A DNA stretch of 40,516 nt, taken from positions 1-40,516 of the forward strand of contig JAIKYE010000063.1 of NCBI GenBank assembly GCA_024683455.1, in the 5' to 3' direction. Both the position numbers and the translations under genes were made by a program. This document shows positions 1 to 8,537 of this stretch, in pieces (the stretch's first letter is position 1; each line of letters starts with the position of its first letter). Under the pieces are notes generated by a model that had not been told where the DNA came from, did no database searches, and saw nothing but the letters and a program-made list of their open reading frames with translations. The stretch is from Bacteroidaceae bacterium. GTDB lineage: Bacteria; Bacteroidota; Bacteroidia; Bacteroidales; Bacteroidaceae.

Positions 1-316
1 CAAAAATCATGAAAATTCTCCTCTCAAAGGCATCAAAAACATATAATTTGCACCTCCCCGAGGCTACACTTGCACACTCCTGGGAACAACACGTGCAGAC
101 TCCGGAGGTCTTCTTTGCGTTGTTCCCTATATCGTAACAAGTTGTTCCCCCTATCGGAACAACTCATTGAGATAGTCTCTATACCCCCTAAGAGATAGTC
201 TCAATGAGCCGTGGAGATAGTCTGAATGACTTATGGAGAATATCTGAATGAAGCAAAGGTGACAAGGCTATATTTTCCAGCTTATTTGTGATTTTCTAAG
301 CTGATTTTCTTTCCCT
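1..316. other. Non-coding stretch with degenerate repeats
   Basis: No convincing gene lies here. The stretch is downstream of the minus-strand RsmF-like gene. It holds two kinds of short repeat. The first is an inverted repeat, GTTGTTCC (141-148) against GGAACAAC (156-163), with further arms at 82-90 and 119-127. The second is four degenerate copies of a unit starting GAGATAGTCT (169, 192, 214, 236), spaced 22-23 bp. A perfect 10-bp inverted repeat, CTCATTGAGA/TCTCAATGAG, lies at 163-172/199-208. Function is unknown. Confidence 0.6.
119..250. repeat. Degenerate 22-bp tandem repeats plus inverted repeats
   Basis: GAGATAGTCT-like cores begin at 169, 192, 214 and 236, giving a period of 22-23 bp. 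The last copy is degenerate (GAGAATATCT). Copies 2-4 continue into a similar 'nAATGA' segment. The first two copies also form the arms of a perfect 10-bp palindrome. Just upstream, GTTGTTCCC and GGGAACAAC motifs recur in both orientations. The units are too short and too diverged for CRISPR repeats with spacers. They could be protein-binding sites or 3' RNA structure. Confidence 0.55.
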
Positions 317-1528
<1,212 letters not shown>

Positions 1529-1534
1529 TTGCAC

Positions 1535-2332
1535 TTAAACACTTACCACGCCCTTGATGGCTGGCCATGGGTCGTAACCTTCGAGCTGGAAATCTTCGTA
1601 CTTGAAGTCGAAGATGTTCTTTACCTCGGGATTAATAATCATCTTGGGCAACTTACGAGGCTCACGACTCAACTGCAGGTGTACCTGATCCAAGTGGTTG
1701 AGATAGATATGCGTATCGCCCGTAGTATGGATGAACTCCCCTGGTTTAAGTCCACATACCTGAGCCATCATCATACACAGCAAGGCGTATGAGGCTATGT
1801 TGAAGGGAACACCCAGGAAGCAGTCTGCACTGCGTTGGTACAACTGAAGGCTGAGCTTGCCATCTGCCACATAGAACTGGAAGAAAGCATGGCAGGGAGG
1901 AAGGTTCATGTTCTTGATATCAGCCACATTCCAGGCACTGACGATAATACGACGGCAGTTGGGGTCGTTCTTGATAGTATCTACAGCCTGCTGAATCTGG
2001 TCGATGAAGCCTCCGTCATAATCGGGCCAAGAACGCCACTGATAGCCGTATATATGTCCGAGGTCACCCGTCTCTGGGTCGGCCCACTCGTTCCAGATAC
2101 GTACACCACGCTCCTGCAACCAATGGGCATTGGTATTACCCTGAAGGAACCAAAGGAGTTCGTAGATGATACTCTTAAGGTGTACCTTCTTGGTAGTGAG
2201 AAGGGGAAATCCTTCTTCAAGGTTGAAACGCATCTGATGACCAAAGATACTGATAGTACCAGTACCGGTACGATCTTCCTTCTTATTTCCTTCGTCCAGA
2301 ATGCGCTGTAGTAGGTCTAAGTATTGTTTCAT
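1535..2332 (-). CDS. thyA: Thymidylate synthase
   Basis: ThyA methylates dUMP to dTMP using methylene-tetrahydrofolate, releasing dihydrofolate in the cytosol. The protein has 265 residues, almost exactly the E. coli length. Visible signatures are DRTGTGT (20-26), the catalytic cysteine C147 in [12 protein letters not shown], the RSAD segment, and [10 protein letters not shown] near 205. The ATG at 2332 gives the standard N-terminus MKQYLDLL. It lies between folA upstream (a 95-bp gap holding a GC-rich palindrome) and the RsmF-like gene, whose start abuts its stop. The folA-thyA pairing is metabolically coupled, because FolA recycles the dihydrofolate that ThyA makes. Confidence 0.98.
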   Translation of the reverse strand: MKQYLDLLQRILDEGNKKEDRTGTGTISIFGHQMRFNLEEGFPLLTTKKVHLKSIIYELLWFLQGNTNAHWLQERGVRIWNEWADPETGDLGHIYGYQWRSWPDYDGGFIDQIQQAVDTIKNDPNCRRIIVSAWNVADIKNMNLPPCHAFFQFYVADGKLSLQLYQRSADCFLGVPFNIASYALLCMMMAQVCGLKPGEFIHTTGDTHIYLNHLDQVHLQLSREPRKLPKMIINPEVKNIFDFKYEDFQLEGYDPWPAIKGVVSV

Positions 2333-2365
2333 TTATTGTTTACCGTTGGTAATTTATTCTTCACT

Positions 2366-2430
2366 TCTCCCCTCGCCCATGAATAAGTTCCCCTCGCCCA
2401 CGGGAGAGGGGTTAGGGGTGAGGCCGTTTA
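2366..2430. repeat. GC-rich palindromic repeat between folA and thyA
   Basis: CCCCTCGCCC occurs twice (near 2367 and 2391). The second copy is followed by ACGGGAGAGGGG, so CCCCTC-G-CCC can pair with GGG-A-GAGGGG as a tight hairpin. The tail GTTAGGGGTGAGG continues the theme. Base composition is unlike the flanking genes. It looks like a dispersed palindromic element, as commonly seen between Bacteroidetes genes, and could attenuate folA to thyA readthrough. Confidence 0.6.
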
Positions 2431-2913
2431 CTTTTTCACATAATCCACAAAGCTGTAGGACTGGGCATGTTTCTCGTCTGGCTCATGCTCTTCCCTAAAG
2501 GCTTCCTTCCATTCTTCCTTGGAGAACTGGGGGAAGAAGGCATCTGCCTGCTCTGGGGTATCCTGAATCTCTGTCAGACAAAGACGGTCTGCTATAGACA
2601 GAGCTTCCTTATAGACACTGGCTCCACCAATGATATATACGTCCTCCTCTGAAGTACAAGAAGCCAAAGCCGCCTGTAAAGAAGGAAAAACCTCTGCACC
2701 GGGAAAGGTTATCTGGGAGCGTGTAAGCACCACATTACGGCGGTTGGGCAGAGCGCCCTTAGGCAACGACTCAAAGGTCTTTCGCCCCATAATAATGGTG
2801 TGACCCGTAGTAAGTGCCTTAAATCGCTTCAAATCATTAGGCAACCAATAGAGAAGCTTATTCTCATATCCGATAGCCAGATTTTGTGCCACGGCTGCTA
2901 TAATACTAATCAT
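2428..2913 (-). CDS. folA: Dihydrofolate reductase
   Basis: FolA reduces dihydrofolate to tetrahydrofolate with NADPH. With the ATG at 2913 the protein has 161 residues and begins MISIIAAVAQNLAIG, the canonical N-terminus. The catalytic acid falls at D27 in LPNDLKRF, as in E. coli. The NADPH-binding MGRKTFESLP follows at 42-51, and a later IIGGASVYKEAL segment is also typical. A longer reading to 2973 would add a Phe-rich tail that overlaps a promoter and terminator, so I reject it. A TACTTTTG -7 element lies at 2939-2946, about 26 bp upstream of the ATG. First gene of the folA-thyA-methyltransferase cluster. Confidence 0.97.
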   Translation of the reverse strand: MISIIAAVAQNLAIGYENKLLYWLPNDLKRFKALTTGHTIIMGRKTFESLPKGALPNRRNVVLTRSQITFPGAEVFPSLQAALASCTSEEDVYIIGGASVYKEALSIADRLCLTEIQDTPEQADAFFPQFSKEEWKEAFREEHEPDEKHAQSYSFVDYVKK

Positions 2914-2938
2914 AAAAGAGCTGTTTTTATTATGGACA

Positions 2939-2946
2939 CAAAAGTA
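2939..2946 (-). promoter_or_regulatory. Bacteroidetes -7 element for folA
   Basis: On the minus strand the sequence is TACTTTTG, matching TAnnTTTG. It lies 26-33 bp upstream of the chosen folA start and directly after the exbD terminator. Confidence 0.6.
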
Positions 2947-2985
2947 TAAAAAAAAGGTGACTTGAAAAAACAAGTCACCCTTTTT
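2946..2985 (-). terminator. Rho-independent terminator after the exb cluster
   Basis: Perfect 9-bp stem GGTGACTTG (2956-2964) / CAAGTCACC (2971-2979) with a six-base loop. On the minus strand it is followed by a run of T (2948-2955 read as A on plus). A T-run on the other side means it could also act on the plus strand. It lies just after the last exbD stop. Confidence 0.85.
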
Positions 2986-3006
2986 TTATAGAATATCTGT
3001 CTTTTA

Positions 3007-3465
3007 TCAGTTACGACGTGAAGCAGAATAATTCAGGCGCAATGCCCAAGACTTACGCAGCACTTCCTTGATATCGGTGATATAACCCATCTGGGTGTGC
3101 TGATCAGCCTTAATGGAAATAACCTGATCTCCCTCATTTACCATGCCCTGACGTTCTGCAGCAACGAAGTCCATGACTTCCTTGGGTTCTGCATATCGGT
3201 CATTCAGCTGGATACGTGTACCACTACCCATCTGAGCACGGAGCTGATCTGTTGGAGGACCAACGTAAATGAATGAAACAGCGGACTTCTTCTCCAGCTT
3301 CTCCAATTCAGTACCCTGAGGAACAACAAACTTAACCTTCAGCGTAACTTCACGCATAGTTGTTACCATCATAAAGAAGAACAAGATGGTAAAAATCAAG
3401 TCGGGCAGAGATGAAGTATTCATCTCAACCATTTCACGACCTTCTTTTCTCTTAAATCCTGCCAT
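3007..3465 (-). CDS. ExbD/TolR family biopolymer transport protein (second copy)
   Basis: A 152-residue inner-membrane protein of the ExbD/TolR family, which forms the proton-driven stator with ExbB and energises TonB. After a short basic cytoplasmic N-terminus it has one transmembrane helix (about 22-37). The conserved, proton-carrying aspartate is at D22 in SLPDLIFTILFF. The remainder is a periplasmic domain. The ATG shares its last base with the upstream exbD stop (TAATG at 3465), implying translational coupling. Last gene of the cluster, followed by a strong hairpin terminator. Two unequal ExbD copies in tandem are common in this group and may form a heteromeric stator; that is inference. 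Confidence 0.93.
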   Translation of the reverse strand: MAGFKRKEGREMVEMNTSSLPDLIFTILFFFMMVTTMREVTLKVKFVVPQGTELEKLEKKSAVSFIYVGPPTDQLRAQMGSGTRIQLNDRYAEPKEVMDFVAAERQGMVNEGDQVISIKADQHTQMGYITDIKEVLRKSWALRLNYSASRRN

Positions 3466-4067
3466 TATTTTTCTCCTGGATATTTTTTGGGTTCAGCCTC
3501 GGAAATATTCTGAGGATAATACTGACGAACGGCATCTTTCTCCTCCGTGGTCAAATTATCCCAGGTACGTCCGAACTTTTCCTTTGATAACTCATTACGC
3601 AACTCATTATAAGCTGCCACTAACTCATTCTGGACCTGGAAATACGCATTGTATGGTGTATCTCGGGCTGTCTGTACAGAGATAACATGCTTATCTGTTA
3701 CGAAACAACGTCCCAGCAAATCAATATTCTTGACATGCTTCTCAGGCCACTTGCTGAAGTTCTGCTCATTCCTGACGAAGTCCTTAACACGCTGACGCAA
3801 AATGCTTATGTCAACATAATCGCTAAAGGTTTCATCCTTCATCCACAGCTGACCTTCAGAATTCAAGCGAACATACATGATGTTTCTTGACTTGATGTCA
3901 ACCTGAGCCTCCTCTTGGTTCTCATCAGGTGGTTGGGGAAGGCGACGTGCCAAACCCATATCCGTATCCATAGACGTAGTCACCAAGAAGAAGATAAGCA
4001 ACATGAAAGAAATATCCGCCGTAGAACTGGTGTTCAGGCCAGGCATTTTCTTTTTCTTTTTTGCCAT
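3465..4067 (-). CDS. ExbD/TolR family biopolymer transport protein (first copy)
   Basis: A 200-residue ExbD paralogue. The lysine-rich N-terminus (MAKKKKKMPG) is cytoplasmic. One transmembrane helix follows (18-33) with the family aspartate D18 in STADISFMLLIFFLV. The periplasmic part is longer than in the second copy and carries about 80 extra, charged residues. It follows the four-helix protein by 20 bp and overlaps the second exbD by one base. Expected partners are ExbB (4603-5445) and TonB (7645-8358). The length and C-terminal sequence differ enough from its neighbour that the two are probably not interchangeable. Confidence 0.93.
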   Translation of the reverse strand: MAKKKKKMPGLNTSSTADISFMLLIFFLVTTSMDTDMGLARRLPQPPDENQEEAQVDIKSRNIMYVRLNSEGQLWMKDETFSDYVDISILRQRVKDFVRNEQNFSKWPEKHVKNIDLLGRCFVTDKHVISVQTARDTPYNAYFQVQNELVAAYNELRNELSKEKFGRTWDNLTTEEKDAVRQYYPQNISEAEPKKYPGEK

Positions 4068-4087
4068 ATCTTTCTTATTTAAGGATG

Positions 4088-4576
4088 TTACTTCTTAATT
4101 GCGCTTTTGGTAAGAATGCCTGCCATGCTTACAGCTACAGCTACAGCAGCAGCTACAATGAGGATACCGATAGATACACAGAATGCATCTACTACAGTAA
4201 CCCAACCAGCTGTTGTTACAGTGCCATCGGCAGCCTTGAAGTCAGACTCACCTAAGCCCAATACAAGACCAATTACCAAAGAAACAACGAACAAGCCCCA
4301 AGTAATGAGGGAAACTTTACCACCAGGAACACCTGTTGAAGCAGCGGGGTCTGTACCCTTACTACTTGCAATGCCTTTGAAACCAGACCATATGGTAAGT
4401 CCTGCTGTTGTTATAACCATCAGATACATCAACCACATGATGATATCTGTAAGTATTGGCTCATTGTTGTCACCTACAGGATTATCGTAGCCGATCGTCA
4501 AGAACAATGCGAAGGATACCAAGATAATTCCAATGCAGATGTACAAAGCCATCTGGGAAATTTTCTCTATCTTCAT
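4088..4576 (-). CDS. Uncharacterised four-helix membrane protein in the exb cluster
   Basis: A 162-residue integral membrane protein of unknown function. Four hydrophobic helices are visible at about 8-28, 45-66, 88-110 and 128-155, separated by short loops with acidic or Gly-rich segments. It has no signal peptide and no recognisable catalytic motif. It sits between exbB (26-bp gap) and the first exbD (20-bp gap), so it is almost certainly co-transcribed and could be an accessory subunit of the proton-channel complex. A gene of this kind at this position is a familiar feature of Bacteroidales exb clusters, but I know no established function. The ExbB-like fold is not evident. Confidence 0.85.
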   Translation of the reverse strand: MKIEKISQMALYICIGIILVSFALFLTIGYDNPVGDNNEPILTDIIMWLMYLMVITTAGLTIWSGFKGIASSKGTDPAASTGVPGGKVSLITWGLFVVSLVIGLVLGLGESDFKAADGTVTTAGWVTVVDAFCVSIGILIVAAAVAVAVSMAGILTKSAIKK

Positions 4577-4602
4577 AATTCAGTCTCTAAAATCGGGGGT
4601 TA

Positions 4603-5445
4603 TTACTTCTTACACTTATCAGACTGTACACACATAGTCAGCAACTCCTGTGCTGCCTCTTCCATATTACTGGTCAGAGACTCAACCTTAGCCAGAATAT
4701 AGTTGTAGAATACCTGCAGAATCAAAGCAACGATAATACCGAAGATAGTGGTAATCAAAGCCACCTTCATACCACCGGCAACAACAGTAGGACTGATATC
4801 ACCAGCACGCTGGATATCATCGAATGCCATAACCATACCGATTACAGTACCCAAGAATCCGAGAGAAGGAGCCATGGCAATGAAGAGGGTAATCCAAGAG
4901 CAGTTCTGCTCGAGGTAAGAGCCCTGAACCTCAGCCTCCATGTTGATAGTACTCTCGATAGTACCGATATCGTTACGGTCTGCACTTGCCAGACACTCCA
5001 TAGCCTTGCGGCTTACCTGAGCTACAGGACCACGTGTGCCCTTGCAGAAGTCGATTGCACCAGCAATATCACCAGCAGCAACCTTACCAGCCAAATCCTT
5101 TGTAAACTTACGAGTATTGATCTGAGCAAGAGACAGATAAATAACACGCTCGATACAGAAAGCAAGACCCAATACCAAGGCGATAGCAACCAATGACATA
5201 AAGCCAGCACCACCCTCGATATACTTTGTCTTCAAAGTCTTAAAGATACCTTCACTCTCTTCTTCCACAACGGGAGCAGCTTCTACCTCTTCTTCAGCAG
5301 CAGCAGTGTCAACAGCAGCGGTATCAACAGCTGCAGTATCTACCTGCTCTGTAGCCTCAGCCACCTCTTCCTGTGCCATTACAGATGACGCTGCTCCAAA
5401 AGTACATGCTGCCACAAACGCAACAATTGCAAATAACTTTTTCAT
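4603..5445 (-). CDS. ExbB/TolQ/MotA family proton-channel protein with an extra N-terminal region
   Basis: This 280-residue protein is the pentameric proton-channel subunit that couples proton flow to TonB. The MotA/ExbB domain lies at about 110-270. It includes the paired helices WITLFIAMAPSLGFLGTVIG and the ALITTIFGIIVALILQVFYNYI segment. A first helix lies at 83-104. Unusually, the N-terminus carries a cleavable-looking signal (MKKLFAIVAFVAACTFGAAS...AQ). After it comes a periplasmic Ala/Val/Asp/Thr/Glu-rich stretch with repeated VDTAA units (35-49). Such leader extensions occur in Bacteroidetes ExbB proteins, though not in E. coli ExbB. First gene of the four-gene cluster. I found no clear -7 element upstream. 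Confidence 0.93.
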   Translation of the reverse strand: MKKLFAIVAFVAACTFGAASSVMAQEEVAEATEQVDTAAVDTAAVDTAAAEEEVEAAPVVEEESEGIFKTLKTKYIEGGAGFMSLVAIALVLGLAFCIERVIYLSLAQINTRKFTKDLAGKVAAGDIAGAIDFCKGTRGPVAQVSRKAMECLASADRNDIGTIESTINMEAEVQGSYLEQNCSWITLFIAMAPSLGFLGTVIGMVMAFDDIQRAGDISPTVVAGGMKVALITTIFGIIVALILQVFYNYILAKVESLTSNMEEAAQELLTMCVQSDKCKK

Positions 5446-5523
5446 TTTGTGTTCTTTTAAATTGATTAATGTTATTACTAATTATTTTATTATTTTCACT
5501 CGATGTATCTATTCCATGTTAAA

Positions 5524-5589
5524 GCGGAGAGACGGGGATTCGCAAAAGGCTTTCTGCCTCATAGGCTTTGAACCCCGTTTTTCTCCTGC
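5524..5589 (-). repeat. Duplicated 3' end of tRNA-Ser forming a tRNA-like hairpin
   Basis: A 19-bp direct repeat of the tRNA-Ser 3' end (CGAATCCCCGTCTCTCCGC on the minus strand) occurs at 5524-5542, with the tRNA copy at 5588-5606. Between them, read on the minus strand, GGAGAAAAACGGGG can pair with the repeated CCCCGTCTCTCC. This gives a 61-nt acceptor-stem-like hairpin containing a T-loop-like GGTTCAAAGCC. It may be an integration-site scar, a tRNA pseudogene fragment, or a 3' processing or termination structure. Confidence 0.6.
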
Positions 5590-5676
5590 GGAGAGACGGG
5601 GATTCGAACCCGGGATACGCTTTTGACGTATACACGCTTTCCAGGCGTGCCTCTTCAGCCACTCGAGCATCTCTCC
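5590..5676 (-). tRNA. tRNA-Ser (anticodon GGA)
   Basis: An 87-nt class II tRNA on the minus strand. The acceptor stem GGAGAGA pairs with TCTCTCC. The anticodon loop CTGGAAA gives anticodon GGA (UCC/UCU serine). A long variable arm and the T-arm GGGTTCGAATCCC are intact. No CCA is encoded after the discriminator G (5589 is C, giving GCA). It lies between tatD and exbB. Confidence 0.95.
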
Positions 5677-5821
5677 TTAGGCAGAAACGCACATCTTATG
5701 CGTCACTATATACGTTTTCGGTTACAAAAATATCTTTTTTTTTGAACATTACCACATGATATCGCAAAAAACTTTCGGGTAAAGCGTTTTTTTGCAAATA
5801 TTTGCACAAATGAATACTATT

Positions 5822-6592
5822 TTACATGTGAAAAACACGTTTTACATTGGCATTGGTGACGTTTTCCACCTCCTCGGGCGAAACATTATATATCACTGCG
5901 ATTTTGGCCATAATCTCCTTCACGTAAGCCGGTTCGTTCCGCTTCCCACGATACGGAACTGGCGCAAGATACGGCGAGTCCGTTTCTAACACAATCCGCT
6001 CTAAAGGAACAACTTGCAGGACCTCGGGCAATGGGGATTTCTTGAATGTAGAAACGCCTCCGATACCCAACACAAAGTCAGGGAAAGAAAGTAACTCGCG
6101 AGCTTCCTCAACAGTCCCGCCAAAACAATGGAAAACACCCGTTAAGCCATCAGAGGCATATTGACGAATAATCTTTACCAACTCGGAATGTGCTGCACGG
6201 GAATGGATCATCAACGGAAGCTTATATTTTACGGCCCATTCTATCTGGCGGGAAAAAGCATCGATTTGCTGGGCTGCCTTACTCGCATCCCAATAAAAAT
6301 CCAATCCAACTTCCCCAATCGCTACATACGGATGAGTAGGCACCTCAAGCAGTTTCTCCATCTTGTCAAGTACCTGAGAATAATCATCCGCAACATCTTC
6401 GGGATGCAGCCCCATCATAGGGAAACAATAGCCGGGATATGAATGGCAGAGGGAGAGCATTGGCTCTATGGAAGCCTCATTGATATTGGGCAGCAAGATG
6501 CGTTCAACGCCAGCCTGCTTTGCCCTTTGCACAACAAGTTCCCTATCCTCATCGTATTCAGGGCCGTATATATGGCTATGCGTATCAATCAT
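5822..6592 (-). CDS. tatD: TatD family metal-dependent hydrolase
   Basis: This is a TIM-barrel, metal-dependent hydrolase of the TatD/YcfH family, members of which have 3'-5' exonuclease or D-aminoacyl-tRNA deacylase-like activity. The 256-residue length is normal. Metal ligands are all present: H5 and H7 (DTHSH), E94 (GEVGLDFYW), H130 (MIHSR), H155 (FHCFGG) and D205 (ETDSPYLAP). The start overlaps the stop of the upstream polyprenyl synthase by 4 bp (ATGA), so the two are translationally coupled. The precise substrate within the family cannot be told from sequence. Confidence 0.96.
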   Translation of the reverse strand: MIDTHSHIYGPEYDEDRELVVQRAKQAGVERILLPNINEASIEPMLSLCHSYPGYCFPMMGLHPEDVADDYSQVLDKMEKLLEVPTHPYVAIGEVGLDFYWDASKAAQQIDAFSRQIEWAVKYKLPLMIHSRAAHSELVKIIRQYASDGLTGVFHCFGGTVEEARELLSFPDFVLGIGGVSTFKKSPLPEVLQVVPLERIVLETDSPYLAPVPYRGKRNEPAYVKEIMAKIAVIYNVSPEEVENVTNANVKRVFHM

Positions 6593-7563
6593 GACTTGCG
6601 ATTAAGCATAGACTGAGCATAATTCCAGAGTACGGCAGTACGTTCCTGAGGCAAAGATAGACGGGAGAGAGCTTGAGCAGCCTCCTGATAATACTGATTG
6701 ATTTTGTCACGTACTAGCTGAGGAACGCCAATCTCATCATAAAGACGAGTGACAGCCGCCACCTTTTCCTCCCGGTTGGGGTTCTCCATATTCAACCATT
6801 TGTCAAGTTCCTGAGCCTGATCTTGGTTTGCTAACAGTTGTGCATTGATAAGCATATATGTTTTCTTATTGCACATGATGTCGCCACCAATCTGTTTTCC
6901 AAAGGTCTTAAAGTCCCCGTACACATCCAAATAATCGTCCTGTAGCTGGAAGGCAAGACCTAACTTTTCCCCGAATTCGTACAATGCATCGGCATCCTGT
7001 TTCGAGGCATCACCTAAGATAGCACCGATTTTTAGCGCGCAAGCCAAAAGAACAGAGGTCTTTAGGCGTATCATCTCTATGTATTCAGCCTCAGTAACAT
7101 CCGAACGGTTCTCAAAATCAATATCATACTGCTGACCTTCATCAATTTCCAAAGCTGTTTCTGAAAACAGGCGCAAAACAGCTGGCATATGTTTCTCCTC
7201 GCACTGAATCATACGGAAAAAAGCTAAGACAAGCATATTGTCTCCACTCAGGATAGCCGCATTTTCATTCCATTTTTTATGCACGCAAGGTTTACCTCTG
7301 CGGACATCAGCATGGTCCATAAGATCATCATGGAGAAGGGTAAAGTTATGGTATGTTTCGATAGCGATGGCAGGCATGAGAATACTATCAACGTCATCCT
7401 TATACATGTTATACGCCATCAGCATCAGCACAGGGCGCAACCTCTTTCCGCCCAAAGACAGGACATACTTTATAGGGTCATACAAAGCTTCTGGTTTCCT
7501 GTCGTAGGCCAAAGAATTGATGGCATCATTTACAAGCTGCGCAAGCTCAACACTACTATACAT
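6589..7563 (-). CDS. Trans-polyprenyl diphosphate synthase
   Basis: A 324-residue class I (E)-prenyltransferase that condenses isopentenyl diphosphate with an allylic diphosphate. The first Asp-rich motif is DDLMD (79-83), followed by RRGKP. The second is DDYLD, inside FQLQDDYLDVYGDFKTFGKQIGGD. GGKRLRP lies at 38-44. The first motif lacks the two-residue insertion of typical bacterial FPP synthases, and an aromatic residue (F74) lies five positions before it. I therefore leave the product chain length open (FPP to longer). It is upstream of tatD with a 4-bp overlap. The product could feed quinone synthesis or, as FPP, the UppS reaction at 21575-22324. Confidence 0.93.
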   Translation of the reverse strand: MYSSVELAQLVNDAINSLAYDRKPEALYDPIKYVLSLGGKRLRPVLMLMAYNMYKDDVDSILMPAIAIETYHNFTLLHDDLMDHADVRRGKPCVHKKWNENAAILSGDNMLVLAFFRMIQCEEKHMPAVLRLFSETALEIDEGQQYDIDFENRSDVTEAEYIEMIRLKTSVLLACALKIGAILGDASKQDADALYEFGEKLGLAFQLQDDYLDVYGDFKTFGKQIGGDIMCNKKTYMLINAQLLANQDQAQELDKWLNMENPNREEKVAAVTRLYDEIGVPQLVRDKINQYYQEAAQALSRLSLPQERTAVLWNYAQSMLNRKS

Positions 7564-7587
7564 TATTTATAACGTTACGGGGTTCAA

Positions 7588-7622
7588 GGAAAAACAAGGC
7601 TGCCCACCAACGGAGAGCAGCC
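7588..7622 (-). terminator. Rho-independent terminator after tonB
   Basis: On the minus strand GGCTGC and GCAGCC (7598-7603/7617-7622) form a stem with a 13-base loop, followed by TTGTTTTTCC. It lies 22 bp after the tonB stop and before the prenyl synthase. Confidence 0.7.
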
Positions 7623-7644
7623 CTGCGTCTATGTAAAGTTTATT

Positions 7645-8358
7645 TTAGTTCAAACGGAAATTAACAGGAAGTCTGAAACGAGAACGTACCGTCTTGTTTC
7701 CCTGCTTAGCAGGCTTCCATTTAGGCATCTGCTTAACCACGCGGATAGCCTCCTTAGACAGATTTGAATCCTTGGACTGAACAACCTCTACGTCAACAAT
7801 AGTTCCGTCGCGATTTACGACAAACGCAACTGTTACACGTCCCTGAACACCTTGTTCGATACAAATCTGAGGATACTTAATATGTTCGCTCAACCATTTG
7901 AAGCAAGCCTCTTCACCACCAGGGAACTGGGCATTCTCTTCTACAATATCCCATACACGTTCATCGTCTGCAGCTTCCACAACAGGACCTACAGGACCGG
8001 AAACAGCAGGAGAGGGAGCACCGGTACCTACAACAGTAGTGATAGCCTGATTAACCTCCTCAGCGGTCTGAATCTCTTCCTCTGGCAACTCGGTATCATC
8101 CTCAACCTCATTGATAACCTCCATTACAGTAGGAGCAGCAGCTGGGGGAGGTGCCATCATTTCCTCTTGATGTGTTACAGGAATCATATCCTCCTCCATG
8201 TTGTAATCATAAATTTTGCTATCGTCAACAACCTTTACCTCACGTTGTGTGTACTCAAAGGCGACGAACATAAGAGCCAATGACAGCACATAACCAATCA
8301 GCATATTGGTGGATTTCTGTCCTTGCAGCTCTTCGTTTACAGTTTTGTTAGCATCCAT
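7645..8358 (-). CDS. tonB: TonB family energy transducer
   Basis: TonB spans the periplasm and transmits ExbB/ExbD-derived energy to outer-membrane receptors. With ATG 8358 the protein has 237 residues and begins MDANKTVNEE. One transmembrane helix lies at about 17-36. A periplasmic linker rich in Pro, Glu and Val follows, including APPPAAAP, and then a TonB_C domain at about 150-237. That domain contains FPGG, YPQICIEQGVQGRVTVAFVV and PKWKPAKQGNKTVRSRF, the Bacteroidetes form of the family. An in-frame start at 8388 would add a basic tail, but it is less likely. It is separated from the exb cluster by tatD, the prenyl synthase and a tRNA. It has its own terminator. Confidence 0.95.
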   Translation of the reverse strand: MDANKTVNEELQGQKSTNMLIGYVLSLALMFVAFEYTQREVKVVDDSKIYDYNMEEDMIPVTHQEEMMAPPPAAAPTVMEVINEVEDDTELPEEEIQTAEEVNQAITTVVGTGAPSPAVSGPVGPVVEAADDERVWDIVEENAQFPGGEEACFKWLSEHIKYPQICIEQGVQGRVTVAFVVNRDGTIVDVEVVQSKDSNLSKEAIRVVKQMPKWKPAKQGNKTVRSRFRLPVNFRLN

Positions 8359-8405
8359 AATATTTATTTTTCTTATTTTTATTCGCAAAAGGCATCTATT
8401 TGGGG

Positions 8406-8413
8406 CAAATTTA
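8406..8413 (-). promoter_or_regulatory. Candidate -7 element for tonB
   Basis: The minus-strand sequence is TAAATTTG, matching TAnnTTTG, about 48 bp upstream of the tonB ATG. I could not see a clear -33 element at the expected distance. Confidence 0.4.
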
Positions 8414-8509
8414 GCACATTTTTTTTATTCACCGCGCCTATCATGTCGTTTTTTTTGAATTCAATTTAATTTTTGTGCGAATAATAGACCATATTGACAG
8501 AAAATGCAC

Positions 8510-8517
8510 TAACTTTG
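8510..8517 (+). promoter_or_regulatory. -7 element of the porQ-cmk-ispH operon
   Basis: TAACTTTG matches TAnnTTTG and lies 20 bp before the porQ ATG. It is the only such element in front of the three-gene operon. Confidence 0.6.
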
Positions 8518-8537
8518 AGCGCAAATTATTATAGACA

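Noticed and set aside
169..250. Possible short CRISPR-like array
   Set aside because: Cores are 10 bp, diverged, with about 12 bp between them that is also partly repeated. There are no true spacers and no cas genes in the window.
1835..2311. 158-codon open frame antisense to thyA
   Set aside because: It lies wholly inside thyA, which has a full set of catalytic motifs; no family features or promoter are seen.
2301..2498. Small open frame through the GC-rich palindrome (SPTGEGLGVRPF peptide)
   Set aside because: This peptide arises wherever the palindrome is translated. It has no start context and overlaps thyA and folA ends.
5524..5676. A second complete tRNA next to tRNA-Ser
   Set aside because: The duplicated part has only acceptor and T-like sequences; no anticodon arm or D-arm can be drawn.
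5306..5759. Open frames overlapping exbB and tRNA-Ser on the plus strand
   Set aside because: They translate the antisense of exbB and of the tRNA. The tRNA folds well, so these are not genes.
7852..8283. 143-codon open frame antisense to tonB
   Set aside because: It is a shadow of tonB, whose TonB_C domain is clear.
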